Made by a program: the position numbers and the translations under genes. The notes below the pieces were generated by a model that did no database searches, had not been told where the DNA came from, and saw nothing but the letters and a program-made list of their open reading frames with translations. Positions 1-9,188 of a stretch of 64,000 nucleotides of DNA are shown here, piece by piece (the stretch's first letter is position 1; each line of letters starts with the position of its first letter). The stretch covers positions 62,001 through 126,000 of the forward strand of contig NZ_NFKA01000005.1 in assembly GCF_002160145.1 (NCBI RefSeq), written 5' to 3'. Source of the stretch: Gemmiger sp. An194 (GTDB lineage Bacteria > Bacillota > Clostridia > Oscillospirales > Ruminococcaceae).

Positions 1-647
1 TGAAGGTGGGCGCCGGCAACGTGGTGGACCGTGAGGGCTTCCGCTTCCTGGCACAGGCCGGCGCGGACTTCATCAAGGTCGGCATCGGCGGCGGTTCCAT
101 CTGCATCACCCGCGAAACCAAGGGCATCGGCCGCGGCCAGGCTACTGCCGTGATCGAGGTTGCCGCGGCTCGTGACGAGTACTACAAGGAGACCGGCATC
201 TACATTCCCATCTGCTCCGACGGTGGCATTGTGCACGACTATCACATGACCCTGGCTCTGGCCATGGGCGCTGACTTCGTGATGCTGGGCCGTTACTTCG
301 CCCGCTTCGACGAGAGCCCGACCAACAAGCTGCGCATCAACGGCAGCTACGTGAAGGAGTACTGGGGCGAGGGTTCCAACCGCGCCCGCAACTGGCAGCG
401 TTACGACCTGGGCGGCGCCACCAAGCTGAGCTTCGAGGAAGGCGTGGACAGCTATGTTCCCTACGCCGGCAGTCTGGCTGACGGTGTGGGCACCACCCTG
501 TACAAGATCCGCAGCACCATGTGCAACTGCGGCGCTCTGACCATTCCCGAGCTGCAGGAGAAGGCCCGTCTGACTGTGGTTTCCTCCACCAGCATCGTGG
601 AGGGCGGCAGCCACGACGTTATCCTGAAGAACAACCCCAACAACTAA
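1..647 (+). CDS. guaB: IMP dehydrogenase, C-terminal part (5' end outside window)
   Basis: Oxidises IMP to XMP with NAD+, the committed cytosolic step of GMP synthesis. The frame is already open at the left edge, so this is the 3' part of a longer gene; an internal GTG at position 6 is not taken as the start. The fragment begins in the TIM barrel with KVGAGNVVD and contains the active-site loop [15 protein letters not shown], in which the Cys forms the covalent E-XMP intermediate, then the [14 protein letters not shown] region and the flap. A strong hairpin follows the TAA stop. The family call is firm; the amino-terminal and CBS region cannot be seen. Confidence 0.93.
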   Translation, partial: KVGAGNVVDREGFRFLAQAGADFIKVGIGGGSICITRETKGIGRGQATAVIEVAAARDEYYKETGIYIPICSDGGIVHDYHMTLALAMGADFVMLGRYFARFDESPTNKLRINGSYVKEYWGEGSNRARNWQRYDLGGATKLSFEEGVDSYVPYAGSLADGVGTTLYKIRSTMCNCGALTIPELQEKARLTVVSSTSIVEGGSHDVILKNNPNN

Positions 648-660
648 GCTTACCAAACGA

Positions 661-696
661 ACAGGGCACCCGCTGCGGCGGGTGCCCTGTTCTTCG
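661..696 (+). terminator. Rho-independent terminator after guaB
   Basis: A perfect 13-bp stem (661-673 with 678-690) with a 4-nt loop is followed by a T-rich stretch. It lies between guaB and the convergent DUF1015 gene and may serve both strands. Confidence 0.8.
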
Positions 697-762
697 TTTC
701 TCACTTATTCCACATTCCCTATGAATTACGCACCCGAAGATGCGATTGGCTCGTTTGCCCGG

Positions 763-2076
763 TCACGGCATGATGCGCCGTGCCTCCATGTAATAGCGCT
801 TATCCTGCGCACGGCCCATGGAGAAGGTTTTGCGAGGCAGAACGCCGTCCAGCACCACGCCCCGGAACAGGTCCTCCTTTCGGAACTCCGGCAGCACAAA
901 ACCGATGCACTGCGGACCGGCACTGAGGGTACACAGGGTTTCTTCCCCGTGGATGTAATCCGGCTTTGCTCCCTGCCAATGGGGCATTCGGTCATCCAGA
1001 AAGGCCTGGAGCGCCGCCACCGGCAGTGCCCATCGCCCATTGGGCCGGATGGAAAGCCAGCCGGTTTTCTCCCCTGCCACCCAGCGGATGGCCCAGAGGT
1101 CTTCGCTTTCCGGTGTCTGCTCCAGAAGCTGCGCCTGCGCGCCCTGGGCGGCGAAGTAGCTTACCGCGTCCTGTAAGACTGTTTGGCGGTCCGCACCGGC
1201 CACCAGGCGGTGGATGGGCTCGATCTCCAGGCTTTCGTCCTGCAGGTTCACCACCTCGGCCAGCGCCCAGCGGGCCGGATGCTCCAGCCGCTGCTGCGGG
1301 GTAAGCGTCTCGCGAATCTGCTCCCAGCGGACCCGGGCGGCTGCCATGGAATGGTTACCGTCGCCGGTGGCAAACTGCAGGGCCGGGGCATCTGCCGGAG
1401 CGCCATACCGTTCGCTCAAGTGTTCCGGTGCAGCCAGCGCCTCCAGCGCCTGCTGGATTTTCTCGGTGAGCGCCCCCTCCGGAATAAACCAGCCGGTCAG
1501 CTGGCCGCCGCCCAGCATGAGCGGTGTATCGTAGGCTTGCTCCAGTTCGCTGCAAAGAGCGGCCACCGGCTCGATCACCGACCGCTGCGGGTCGTCGATC
1601 AGCAGCAGGATGTGGGGCAGCTCCAGTGTGGCTGCCTCCCGCACCGCCAGCCGGGCTGGAATACGCTCCGGCACCGTGCGCTCGGTGGGACGAATCAAAG
1701 AGCGGGAGCCCTCCCGGTAATCATAAGCCTCCAGGTCCACCGCCATCACCAGACCCCAGCGGGGCGCGGCCACGTCTTCCATTTGACGGCGTACCAGCAT
1801 CATGCCGGGCGCGGTGGGTCGGAGCAGTCCGTTTACCTGATATTCCTCCATGGTCTGCCCGATGGTTTTGATCCGCTCAGGCGCGTCCGGCTCTTCCAGC
1901 CAGATCTCCGGCAGAGTCAGCCGCAGGGTGGAAGGGGCATCCCCCACCAGCTGCTGCACCTTTTGCCAGTAATCCGGCTGAGAGGTGTATTGATCGCAGG
2001 CCACCACCGCCCACTTTTCCAGATTAATCTCCGGGGCGGGCAGCAGCATGGCCGCAGGTTTTGTGCATCGCTGCAT
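763..2076 (-). CDS. DUF1015 family protein of the serine operon
   Basis: A 437-aa protein matching the DUF1015 (SerC-associated, HTH-like) family; its biochemical role is unknown. Recognisable features are the N-terminal WAVVACDQYTSQPDYW and the central FATGDGNHSMAAARVRWE segment, which holds the conserved GDGNHS motif. It is the third gene of a leftward serC-serA-DUF1015 set, 25 nt behind serA, an arrangement typical of Firmicutes that suggests a role linked to serine metabolism. An AAAGGAG site precedes the ATG. Family assignment is good; the function is unassigned. Confidence 0.85.
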   Translation of the reverse strand: MQRCTKPAAMLLPAPEINLEKWAVVACDQYTSQPDYWQKVQQLVGDAPSTLRLTLPEIWLEEPDAPERIKTIGQTMEEYQVNGLLRPTAPGMMLVRRQMEDVAAPRWGLVMAVDLEAYDYREGSRSLIRPTERTVPERIPARLAVREAATLELPHILLLIDDPQRSVIEPVAALCSELEQAYDTPLMLGGGQLTGWFIPEGALTEKIQQALEALAAPEHLSERYGAPADAPALQFATGDGNHSMAAARVRWEQIRETLTPQQRLEHPARWALAEVVNLQDESLEIEPIHRLVAGADRQTVLQDAVSYFAAQGAQAQLLEQTPESEDLWAIRWVAGEKTGWLSIRPNGRWALPVAALQAFLDDRMPHWQGAKPDYIHGEETLCTLSAGPQCIGFVLPEFRKEDLFRGVVLDGVLPRKTFSMGRAQDKRYYMEARRIMP

Positions 2077-2101
2077 GGTCGTGTTCTCCTTTCCCCGCCC
2101 G

Positions 2102-3241
2102 TCAAATCAGGCGTACTCGCAGAACACCGGGCTGTGCGGCAAGCTGATCCAGCTGCTCCGGGGCTGGCTCGGCTTCCAGATCGGCCAGCAGGCAGCACCG
2201 TTCTCCCTTTTTGGCATCTGCACGCCCTGTTGTTTTCCAGCCCGCCAGAAGCTGACCTGCATTCAGGTTTTCACCCAGTACACAAAGCCGGGGCGCAGCA
2301 GTTTTTGCACCCAGCGTGCAATCCGGGTAGTTCACTGCGTTGCGCAGGGTACCCTCCTCCAGAAAAGCCTTCAGCTGGTCCACTGCCATGCAGGCACAAT
2401 TGTCCTCCGATTCCTCGGTGGAAGCGCCCAGATGAGGAATCACCAGCGCGCCGGGCAGATGCACCACGGCCGGGTTGGGGAAATCCGAAACATAGCGGCG
2501 CACAATCCCCTGCTCCATGGCTTGAGCCAGCGCCTCGTCGTCCACCAGTTTATCCCGGGAGAAGTTCAGCAGCACCGTACCGGGCTTCATTTTTGCGAAC
2601 ACCGCCCCATTGATCATCTGACGGGTAGCATCGTTCAGCGGCAGATGCAGCGTAATGTAATCGCAGCTTTCGTAGATTTCTTCCGGTCCATCCAGCAGGT
2701 GAACCTCCTGGGCCAAGCCGGGGATGGTGCCATCGCCCTCCGGCAGGGTGTAAGCCCAGACCTCCATACCCAGAGCCAGGGCGGCGTTTGCCACCTTTAC
2801 TCCGATATGGCCCAGACCGATGATGCCCAGGCGCTTGCCCAGAATCTCACCGCCGGCAAACTGCTTTTTGGCTTTTTCGGTGTCCTTGGCAATGTCCGGG
2901 TCCGACTGGTTGGCGCGGACCCATTCCACGCCGCCCACCACGTCACGGGCGGCCAGCAGCATTCCCGCCAGCACCAATTCCTTCACGCCGTTGGCATTGG
3001 CGCCGGGGGTATTGAACACCACGGTGCCCTGTTTTGCCAGCGCGTCCAGTGGAATGTTATTCACACCGGCTCCCGCCCGGGCCACGGCCAGCAGCCCGGC
3101 AGGCGCGGTCACGGCGTGCATGTCGGCACTGCGCACCAGCGCCAGCTGTGCTTCCTCCAGCGGGGCATCCAGCTGATAGCCCGCGCCGAATCGTTCCAGT
3201 CCCACCTTGGCAATGGGGTTCAGGCATGTTACCTTTGTCAT
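2102..3241 (-). CDS. serA: D-3-phosphoglycerate dehydrogenase
   Basis: Oxidises 3-phosphoglycerate to 3-phosphohydroxypyruvate with NAD+, the first step of serine synthesis. The 379-aa protein has the Rossmann motif GIIGLGHIGVKVANAAL, the catalytic Arg/Glu/His region typical of D-2-hydroxyacid dehydrogenases (NFSRDKLVDDEAL; IPHLGASTEESEDN) and only a short ACT-like tail of about 60 residues. This is the short SerA type rather than the 520-aa form with an intervening domain. It lies 15 nt downstream of serC, so the substrate and product enzymes are co-transcribed. A GGGGGG purine tract precedes the ATG. Confidence 0.92.
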   Translation of the reverse strand: MTKVTCLNPIAKVGLERFGAGYQLDAPLEEAQLALVRSADMHAVTAPAGLLAVARAGAGVNNIPLDALAKQGTVVFNTPGANANGVKELVLAGMLLAARDVVGGVEWVRANQSDPDIAKDTEKAKKQFAGGEILGKRLGIIGLGHIGVKVANAALALGMEVWAYTLPEGDGTIPGLAQEVHLLDGPEEIYESCDYITLHLPLNDATRQMINGAVFAKMKPGTVLLNFSRDKLVDDEALAQAMEQGIVRRYVSDFPNPAVVHLPGALVIPHLGASTEESEDNCACMAVDQLKAFLEEGTLRNAVNYPDCTLGAKTAAPRLCVLGENLNAGQLLAGWKTTGRADAKKGERCCLLADLEAEPAPEQLDQLAAQPGVLRVRLI

Positions 3242-3256
3242 CGTTTCTGCCCCCCC

Positions 3257-4339
3257 TTAGCCGTTCTCGGTCTCAAACTGCTTCATGAAGTCCACCAGCG
3301 CCTGCACGCCTGCCAGCGGCATGGCGTTGTAGATGGAGGCGCGCATACCGCCCACGGTGCGGTGCCCCTTCAGATTCACCAGGCCCTTGGCGGCCGCTTC
3401 CTTCACAAATTTCGCATCCAGATCCTTGTCGCCGGTCACAAAGGGAACATTCATCAGCGAACGGTCCTTTTTGTCCACCGTGCCCCGGAACAGGCGGCTC
3501 TCGTCCAGGAAATCATACAGCAGCTTTGCCTTTTCCAAGTTGCGCTGCTGCATCCCCTCCAGGCCACCCTGGGCTTTAATCCACTGGAACACCTTTCCGC
3601 AGATATAGATGCCGTAGCAGGGAGGTGTATTGTACAAAGAATTGTTGTCCGCATGGATTTTGTACTGCAGCATGGTGGGCACAAAAACCGGAACCTCCTC
3701 CGGGATCAGATCCTCCCGGATGATAACCACCACCACGCCCGCCGGGCCGATGTTCTTCTGAGCTCCGGCAAAGATCAGCCCGTAGCGGCTCACATCCACC
3801 GGCTCGGACAAAAAGCAGGAGGACTGGTCAGCCACCAGAGGCTTGCCCTTGGTGTTGGGCAGGGTTTTGAATTTGGTGCCATAGATGGTGTTGTTCTCGC
3901 AGATATACACATAATCCGCATCCGGCGAGACCGGCAGGTCGGTGCAGTCCGGGATATAGGCGAAGGTGCGGTCCTCACTGGTGGCCAGCTTGTTGGCCTT
4001 TCCATATTTCGCACCCTCTGCATATGCCTTCTTCGCCCACTGACCGGTAACGATATAATCCGCCACGCCGTTTTTCATCAGGTTCATGGGCACCATGGCA
4101 AACTGCTGAGATGCACCGCCCTGCAAAAACATGATCTTGTAATTATCCGGCACTGCCAGCAGGTCCTTCAGATCCTGCTGGGCCTGATCCAGGATGTTCT
4201 GGAAGGAACTGGATCGATGGCTCATCTCCATTACACTCATGCCGCAGCCCTGATAGTCCAGCATTTCCGCACAAGACTGGCGCAGCACCTCCTCGGGAAG
4301 CATCGCCGGTCCGGCGGAAAAGTTGTACACTCTGCTCAT
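3257..4339 (-). CDS. serC: Phosphoserine aminotransferase
   Basis: PLP-dependent transfer of the glutamate amino group to 3-phosphohydroxypyruvate, giving O-phosphoserine; also usable in pyridoxine synthesis. The 360-aa length is normal. It starts MSRVYNFSAGPAMLPEEVL, the classic SerC N-terminus, and carries the PLP lysine in FAGAQKNIGPAG. It is the first gene of the ser operon and has an AAGGAG site 11 nt before its ATG. No phosphoserine phosphatase gene accompanies it here. The HAD protein near 55 kb is not linked and there is no evidence that it fills that role. Confidence 0.94.
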   Translation of the reverse strand: MSRVYNFSAGPAMLPEEVLRQSCAEMLDYQGCGMSVMEMSHRSSSFQNILDQAQQDLKDLLAVPDNYKIMFLQGGASQQFAMVPMNLMKNGVADYIVTGQWAKKAYAEGAKYGKANKLATSEDRTFAYIPDCTDLPVSPDADYVYICENNTIYGTKFKTLPNTKGKPLVADQSSCFLSEPVDVSRYGLIFAGAQKNIGPAGVVVVIIREDLIPEEVPVFVPTMLQYKIHADNNSLYNTPPCYGIYICGKVFQWIKAQGGLEGMQQRNLEKAKLLYDFLDESRLFRGTVDKKDRSLMNVPFVTGDKDLDAKFVKEAAAKGLVNLKGHRTVGGMRASIYNAMPLAGVQALVDFMKQFETENG

Positions 4340-4661
4340 TCTCGATCCACTCCTTTTGTTTTAGATTTGCCAGCAATGGGCAGCGCTCTTTCGCGCCGCA
4401 TCAGTTCACTGCTTTAGCTTATTGAATAGATTAGCACATTGCAGAGCAAATGACAACTGCCTTTTTTCACAACTTTGACAAGTAATCCTTTGGAACTGTC
4501 CGTCATATAGCCAATTTTGTTCTCGATGAGAAAACAAAATTGTGATTTTGGGCAAAAACGAGAAAAAGCGCTCTCACGCAGTGCCCGACAAAAACCTTAT
4601 TGGCTTTGCCTTCGGGCTGCGTGAAAGCGCTTTTCTACTATTTTTGATAGAATTGCTCCCC
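4340..4661 (-). promoter_or_regulatory. Upstream region of the ser operon with a 31-bp palindrome and a terminator
   Basis: A 322-nt gap without a gene. It holds a near-perfect inverted repeat, caattttgttctc (4512-4524) against gagaaaacaaaattg (4528-4542), about 170 nt upstream of serC, which could be an operator or a hairpin. Between it and serC only weak leftward promoter hexamers are visible (TTGTCA at 4456-4451 with TAATCT at 4433-4428). No T-box or serine riboswitch motif was recognised. Confidence 0.4.
4561..4636 (-). terminator. Long hairpin terminator after the acyl-ACP thioesterase gene
   Basis: Arms agaaaaagcgctctcacgca and tgcgtgaaagcgcttttct pair over about 18 bp with one mismatch and enclose a 36-nt loop. 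On the minus strand the distal arm ends in a T run, so it can end thioesterase transcription before the ser operon. Confidence 0.6.
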
Positions 4662-5411
4662 TCAGAAGCGGAGCTCTGCCTCAAAGCAGCATTTTCCCTC
4701 GCGAGTACCGGATGCATACCAGCCGTTTTGCGTGCTGCCCCGCTGAACCTGGAAGTGCTCGCCCGCCGGGACCTCATTGTGATAGCTGATGCTGATGCGG
4801 CGAACTGGATTCTGGCGCAGCTGCTCCAGCGGCAGTGCATCGCAGGCGATGTCTGCGTAGCGGGTATTGTTCAGGTGGCCGTTGATGTCGCAGAAGGTAT
4901 AGTAGGCAGCCGCCTGACCCACCTGCTCTACCTCCTGGGGGCGCTCGATGGTCATGTCCAGCTGATAGTCCACATCGTCTCCAAAGGGAAGATTCTGAAA
5001 GGCTTCAGGCGGGCGGCGGATGATACGGCGGGCCTGCGGGTCCACCAGAACCCATCGGCTGTCGGTCATGCCCAGGGCATTCCCCTGCTCATCCTGCACC
5101 GTGGTCACGCGCTTATAGGTGGCTCGCTTGCAGTTTTCCGGCCTGGTGGTCAGGGTGATAACCTCGCCGCAGCGGGGAACCCGCTCCCACTGAAGGGCCA
5201 TTTTCGCCATGAGAAAAATCGCATTGTTCTTTTCGTAAAATTCCTGATTCAGCCCGATTGCCTCGCAGTGATCGGTGGAAAGCTGCTGCACCATACGCAG
5301 AAATGCGCCGGGCATCAGGTATCCATTCAGATCGCAATCGGTGTCCTTCACCCGAAAGGTCTGGGTGTAGGTAGTCAGCTCCTGCATTTTCTTTTTCGCC
5401 TTCTTTTGCAT
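4662..5411 (-). CDS. Acyl-ACP thioesterase
   Basis: A 249-aa double hot-dog protein of the Acyl-ACP_TE family (PF01643), which hydrolyses acyl-ACP to free fatty acid. Both hot-dog halves are visible: the first starts TFRVKDTDCDLNGYLMPG; the second contains FCDINGHLNNTRYADIACD, whose N-x-H-x-N-N-x-x-Y pattern carries the catalytic Asn/His in this family. The start at 5411 is chosen because AAGGAA sits 6 nt upstream. A second ATG at 5384 is possible, since the TATAAT box ends only 16 nt from the first ATG. Monocistronic, with its own promoter and terminator. Confidence 0.85.
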   Translation of the reverse strand: MQKKAKKKMQELTTYTQTFRVKDTDCDLNGYLMPGAFLRMVQQLSTDHCEAIGLNQEFYEKNNAIFLMAKMALQWERVPRCGEVITLTTRPENCKRATYKRVTTVQDEQGNALGMTDSRWVLVDPQARRIIRRPPEAFQNLPFGDDVDYQLDMTIERPQEVEQVGQAAAYYTFCDINGHLNNTRYADIACDALPLEQLRQNPVRRISISYHNEVPAGEHFQVQRGSTQNGWYASGTREGKCCFEAELRF

Positions 5412-5426
5412 TGAAATTTCCTTCTT

Positions 5427-5435
5427 ATTATAGCA
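5427..5435 (-). promoter_or_regulatory. Extended -10 promoter of the thioesterase gene
   Basis: TGCTATAAT, an ideal extended -10, lies immediately upstream of the gene. No good -35 is present at 17 nt. The predicted start of transcription falls inside the AAGGAA ribosome site, so the mRNA would be nearly leaderless if the 5411 ATG is used. Confidence 0.65.
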
Positions 5436-5568
5436 CAAATTCACGCAAAAATAAAAACTCTGACCTGCTGCATTTTCGCCGGAACGGAGCACGGCGCCCC
5501 CTGCCTTTGCAGAGAGCGCCGCACAATTGGAGGATATCAATCCGGGTGCTGAAACCCCGGGGAAATGG

Positions 5569-7776
5569 TTACGGACGAGCTACCTGATTGAGTCGGGCAT
5601 TGATGGCAAGCAGCTGCTCCTTGGTCAGCTTGTTCTCGCCCAGAGTACCCACCAGACCTGCCATACGCAGTACCGTGAAGCCGCCGATCATTTTGGCAAA
5701 ATCTCCGCTGAGATCGCCTTTTCCGCCCATACCCACCGAAGCAAGCAGCTCCAGAATGATCTGCTTGCCCTGCGGGGCCTGCATGATGTCTCCGATCAGG
5801 TCATTCAGGGAGAAGAAGCCCTCCTTTTCGGTCACATCAAACCAGTTGAGGATTGCCCCCTGCTCCTTCAGGCGGTAGCTTTCGTCCGGCGTATCCACAT
5901 GGCAGATCTCTCCCTGGTCACGGCAATCGCCTGCCACTGCCTCCAGCTTCGTTACCCCTTCGTTGGGCACAACGAAACGGAAGAAGTGATCCTCTGCGTG
6001 CTGCACGCCCAGCGAGACTCCGTTGGCGAACAGCTCCACCTCGGGCTGGTTGGAATAGACGGTGATCTTCACCGTGTCACCGGTGTGGTTCACAAACCGC
6101 TTGCCGCACAGGTGGACGAAGGGCTCGTCGGAAAGCCAGGCCTTGTAGGCATAGAAGGCATCCTTTTTGTATTTCCGGTCCATGGTCACCAGGCCCTTGT
6201 GGTTCTGGCCGTTTTCGCCGCCCTCGTTGCGGGCGTCAGCGCCGAAGTCAAACATATTCCACACATGGGTCGCCCACAGGTAGGGCCGGGTGAACAGCTG
6301 CTTGATCAGCTCTTCGTGGTAATATGCCTGGTACTCTTCGGTGTAATCGCCCTGCTGGGGGGCATCCGAATGCCAGTTCAGCGCCTCGCAGCCGTATTCG
6401 CTGCAGCCAATGGGCAGGGTGGGATGCATTTCGTGGAACTTGTCAAACCAGGGGCCGTTCATGTCGGTATTGCCGCCGTACCAGCCGAAGTAATGGTTGT
6501 AGGATACCGCATCGGGAATCTCCAGATAGGGGCTGTCCATGGGGCACATGCTGATCACCGCCATCACAGTGGGACGGGTGGGGTCCATGGCATGGCACAG
6601 GTCATTGAGCTCACGATGGTTTTCCATCATATCCGGGTCACGGTCACCCTTCATGGTGATCTCGTTGCTCAGGCCCCACACAGCAATGGACGCATGGTGA
6701 TGATTCTGCACGATCAGCTCACGCATCTGGCTGATGGTGTTTTCCCGGCCGGCAGGCATATGCTGAGAGATGTAGGGGATCTCTGCCCAGACCACCATGC
6801 CCCGCTCGTCACACAGATCATAGAAGAACTGGTCGTGCTGGTAATGCGCCAGCCGGATGGTATTGGCGCCCAACTCACAGATCAGATCCATATCCCGGAT
6901 GTGATCCTCCCGGCTGAGCGCGTTGCCCTCGCCCCAGCAATCCTGATGGCGGGAAACACCGCGCAGCGGATAGCTTTCCCCATTGAGGAAGAAGCCCTGT
7001 TCGGGGTCGATCCGGAAGCTGCGGAAACCGAACCGACGGCTGACCGTATCCAGCACGGTGCCGTCCCGCAGCAGCTCGGCGGTCAGGGTGTAGAGATAAG
7101 GGTCCTTGCGGCCGTGCCACAGGTGAACCTGCTCCACCTGCAGCGCGTTTTTTTCTTCCCGGCTGCAAGCCTGAGCCACCGTCTCCCCTTCGGCGTTGCG
7201 GATGGTATAACGTACCTCAGTGCCATCGGCAGGGCCGGTGAGCCAGCGCTCCACCTCCACACGGCCGCTCACATCCGGGGTCAGATGCAGCCCGCAGCCG
7301 CCATAATAGGAAAGGTCAAAATGGGTCTCAGGGACACAAATGATGTTCACATCCCGGTACAGACCACCGTAGAAGGTAAAGTCCGCCACCTGGGGATAAA
7401 CGTGGTCGCTGGGGGCGTTGTCCACCGTAATGACCAGCAGGTTTTTCTCCTGCAGGGCATCGGTTAGCTCCACTCGCCAGGTGGAATAGCCGCCGTCGTG
7501 GTGAGCCAGCTTTTTGCCGTTGAGATAAACATCCGCCGACAGGTTGGCACCGTTGATCTCCAAGAAGCAGGCCTCGGCTTCGGGCAGATCCGCCCGCTCC
7601 AGCGTGCGCACATAGACACCAGTGCCGCGCCAGTAATCGTTGCCGCCGTCCTGGCCGTCGATGTTGTTCCAGGTGTGCGGCAGATTGACGATGTCCCAAT
7701 CCGCCGGGAAGTTCTCCGGCAGGGGCGCGCCCTTGCGGAATGCCCATTTATGATTGATATTCACAACATTTCTCAT
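5569..7776 (-). CDS. Glycoside hydrolase family 2, probable beta-galactosidase
   Basis: A 735-aa cytosolic GH2 enzyme releasing terminal beta-linked sugars. Order: jelly-roll sugar-binding domain (about 1-180), Ig-like domain (185-275), TIM barrel (275-560), Ig-like domain (560-640), then a 95-residue mostly helical C-terminal extension. The barrel opens with RGVSRHQD, a LacZ-like segment; the acid/base is Glu372 in GLSNEI and the nucleophile Glu460 in GCSEYG. The start at 7776 is set by AGGAGGG 7 nt upstream. No signal peptide. It lies 20 nt behind a GPH symporter, so the substrate is probably imported intact. Beta-glucuronidase is less likely from the motif around the barrel start. Confidence 0.88.
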   Translation of the reverse strand: MRNVVNINHKWAFRKGAPLPENFPADWDIVNLPHTWNNIDGQDGGNDYWRGTGVYVRTLERADLPEAEACFLEINGANLSADVYLNGKKLAHHDGGYSTWRVELTDALQEKNLLVITVDNAPSDHVYPQVADFTFYGGLYRDVNIICVPETHFDLSYYGGCGLHLTPDVSGRVEVERWLTGPADGTEVRYTIRNAEGETVAQACSREEKNALQVEQVHLWHGRKDPYLYTLTAELLRDGTVLDTVSRRFGFRSFRIDPEQGFFLNGESYPLRGVSRHQDCWGEGNALSREDHIRDMDLICELGANTIRLAHYQHDQFFYDLCDERGMVVWAEIPYISQHMPAGRENTISQMRELIVQNHHHASIAVWGLSNEITMKGDRDPDMMENHRELNDLCHAMDPTRPTVMAVISMCPMDSPYLEIPDAVSYNHYFGWYGGNTDMNGPWFDKFHEMHPTLPIGCSEYGCEALNWHSDAPQQGDYTEEYQAYYHEELIKQLFTRPYLWATHVWNMFDFGADARNEGGENGQNHKGLVTMDRKYKKDAFYAYKAWLSDEPFVHLCGKRFVNHTGDTVKITVYSNQPEVELFANGVSLGVQHAEDHFFRFVVPNEGVTKLEAVAGDCRDQGEICHVDTPDESYRLKEQGAILNWFDVTEKEGFFSLNDLIGDIMQAPQGKQIILELLASVGMGGKGDLSGDFAKMIGGFTVLRMAGLVGTLGENKLTKEQLLAINARLNQVARP

Positions 7777-7796
7777 AACAAAACCCTCCTGATCGA

Positions 7797-9188
7797 TCAT
7801 TGCCCGGCAGCGCGTTTTTTCTTCAGCGTGAGCACATTCTCGTTAACCTGCTTTTTGTGCAGCGGGTACCAGAACCAGAGGATCAGCGCCAGCAGCGCGA
7901 ATCCCAGCGCAGGTACCAGAACCGAGATATTGAGCAGCCCCTCCTGCACCTTGGGATCGGTGCGGGTAGCAGCCGAGTAACCAATAAGCTCCAGCAGCAG
8001 GCCGCTCAGTCCGGCGGAAGCCGCCTGGCCCAGCTTGCGGGCAAAGGAATACAGCGCATACACAGTGCCGTCCTCACGGCGTCCGGTTCTGCATTCCGAA
8101 TCGTCGATCACGTCAGTGATCAGAGCCCAGGAAACCATGGAGAACATGCCCAGAGCCAGCCAGCAAAGGAACTGGAAGCCCACATAGACCCACACATTTG
8201 CCGGACGCACCACAAAGAGCACCAGATTGATAACCACCGCGGCAACGCTGGATACCACGCTGACCTCGCATTTGCCGAAGCGCTTGGCCAGCGGCTTGAC
8301 CAGAGCGGCAGCCAGCAGCATGGCCACCATCATAACCAGATTGGAAACCGACTGCGCCGACGCATTGTTGTAGTAATCCGGATATACATAGCCGCTCATG
8401 TTCTGGATGGTCAGCTGAGCCAGCAGCATCACAATGGAGGCGGCAATGATGGAAATCAGCGAACGGTTGTGAATGGCACTCTTCATCATCTGCACAACGG
8501 ACTCCTGTTTGCCCTGCGGTGCCTCGATACGCACACGCTCGGTAACTAAATTATAGCACAGCAGATAGCAGATGACCGCCAGAACAGAGAAGATGCCCGC
8601 TGCCAGGGTAACCCGGGAGCCGATCAGCGTTTCCACACCGTCCACCTTTTCGTAAGCAACGAGAGGAAGACCCACGCCGATCACAACGCCGGCCAGAGTA
8701 CCGCCCATGGTGCGGAAGGTGGAGAGGGACTGCCGGTCGTCCGGGTCCTCCGAAATGGCGGAGGCCATGGAACCATAAGGAATGTTTACGGCGGTGTAGA
8801 AGACCGAGCCCCACAGGATATAGGTTACAAACAGATATGCGACTTTTACCCCCATGGGCAGGCCGGCCAGTCCGCTCTGATAAATCAGGAAGGATGCCAG
8901 TGCCACCGGCCCACAGATACGCAGCAGCCAGGGCTTGAACTTGCCGTGCGCCGTGGTGCGGCTTCTGTCGCAGATGCGGCCCATGGTCACATCGGTAAAG
9001 GCATCCACAATGCGCGCCACCGTCATGATAAAGCCGACTACACCTGCGGAAACACCCATAACATCGGTGTAGAACTTCATGAGCATCATGGTGGAAAAAA
9101 TAAACGTAAAATCGTTGCCAAAATCTCCGAACAGGTAACCGACCTTGTCCCGAATCCCAAACGGACGCACCGTTGTGCTGCGGTTCAT
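7797..9188 (-). CDS. GPH-family glycoside-cation symporter
   Basis: A 463-aa, 12-TM secondary transporter of the glycoside-pentoside-hexuronide family (MelB/LacS-like, without a LacS IIA tail). Family signatures include FGDFGNDFTF near the N-terminus and the DAFTDVTMGRICDRS loop. It is the first gene of a two-gene operon with the GH2 enzyme and presumably imports the glycoside that the enzyme cleaves. The start at 9188 is chosen from AAGGAG 7 nt upstream. The frame opens 24 nt earlier but has no ribosome site there. The divergent AraC-type regulator is the likely controller. Confidence 0.9.
   Translation of the reverse strand: MNRSTTVRPFGIRDKVGYLFGDFGNDFTFIFSTMMLMKFYTDVMGVSAGVVGFIMTVARIVDAFTDVTMGRICDRSRTTAHGKFKPWLLRICGPVALASFLIYQSGLAGLPMGVKVAYLFVTYILWGSVFYTAVNIPYGSMASAISEDPDDRQSLSTFRTMGGTLAGVVIGVGLPLVAYEKVDGVETLIGSRVTLAAGIFSVLAVICYLLCYNLVTERVRIEAPQGKQESVVQMMKSAIHNRSLISIIAASIVMLLAQLTIQNMSGYVYPDYYNNASAQSVSNLVMMVAMLLAAALVKPLAKRFGKCEVSVVSSVAAVVINLVLFVVRPANVWVYVGFQFLCWLALGMFSMVSWALITDVIDDSECRTGRREDGTVYALYSFARKLGQAASAGLSGLLLELIGYSAATRTDPKVQEGLLNISVLVPALGFALLALILWFWYPLHKKQVNENVLTLKKKRAAGQ

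Noticed and set aside
2048-4417. A 789-codon open frame on the plus strand across serA and serC
   Set aside because: It is antisense to two well-supported enzymes, has no family similarity, is rich in His/Gln/Arg and is a by-product of GC-rich codon use.
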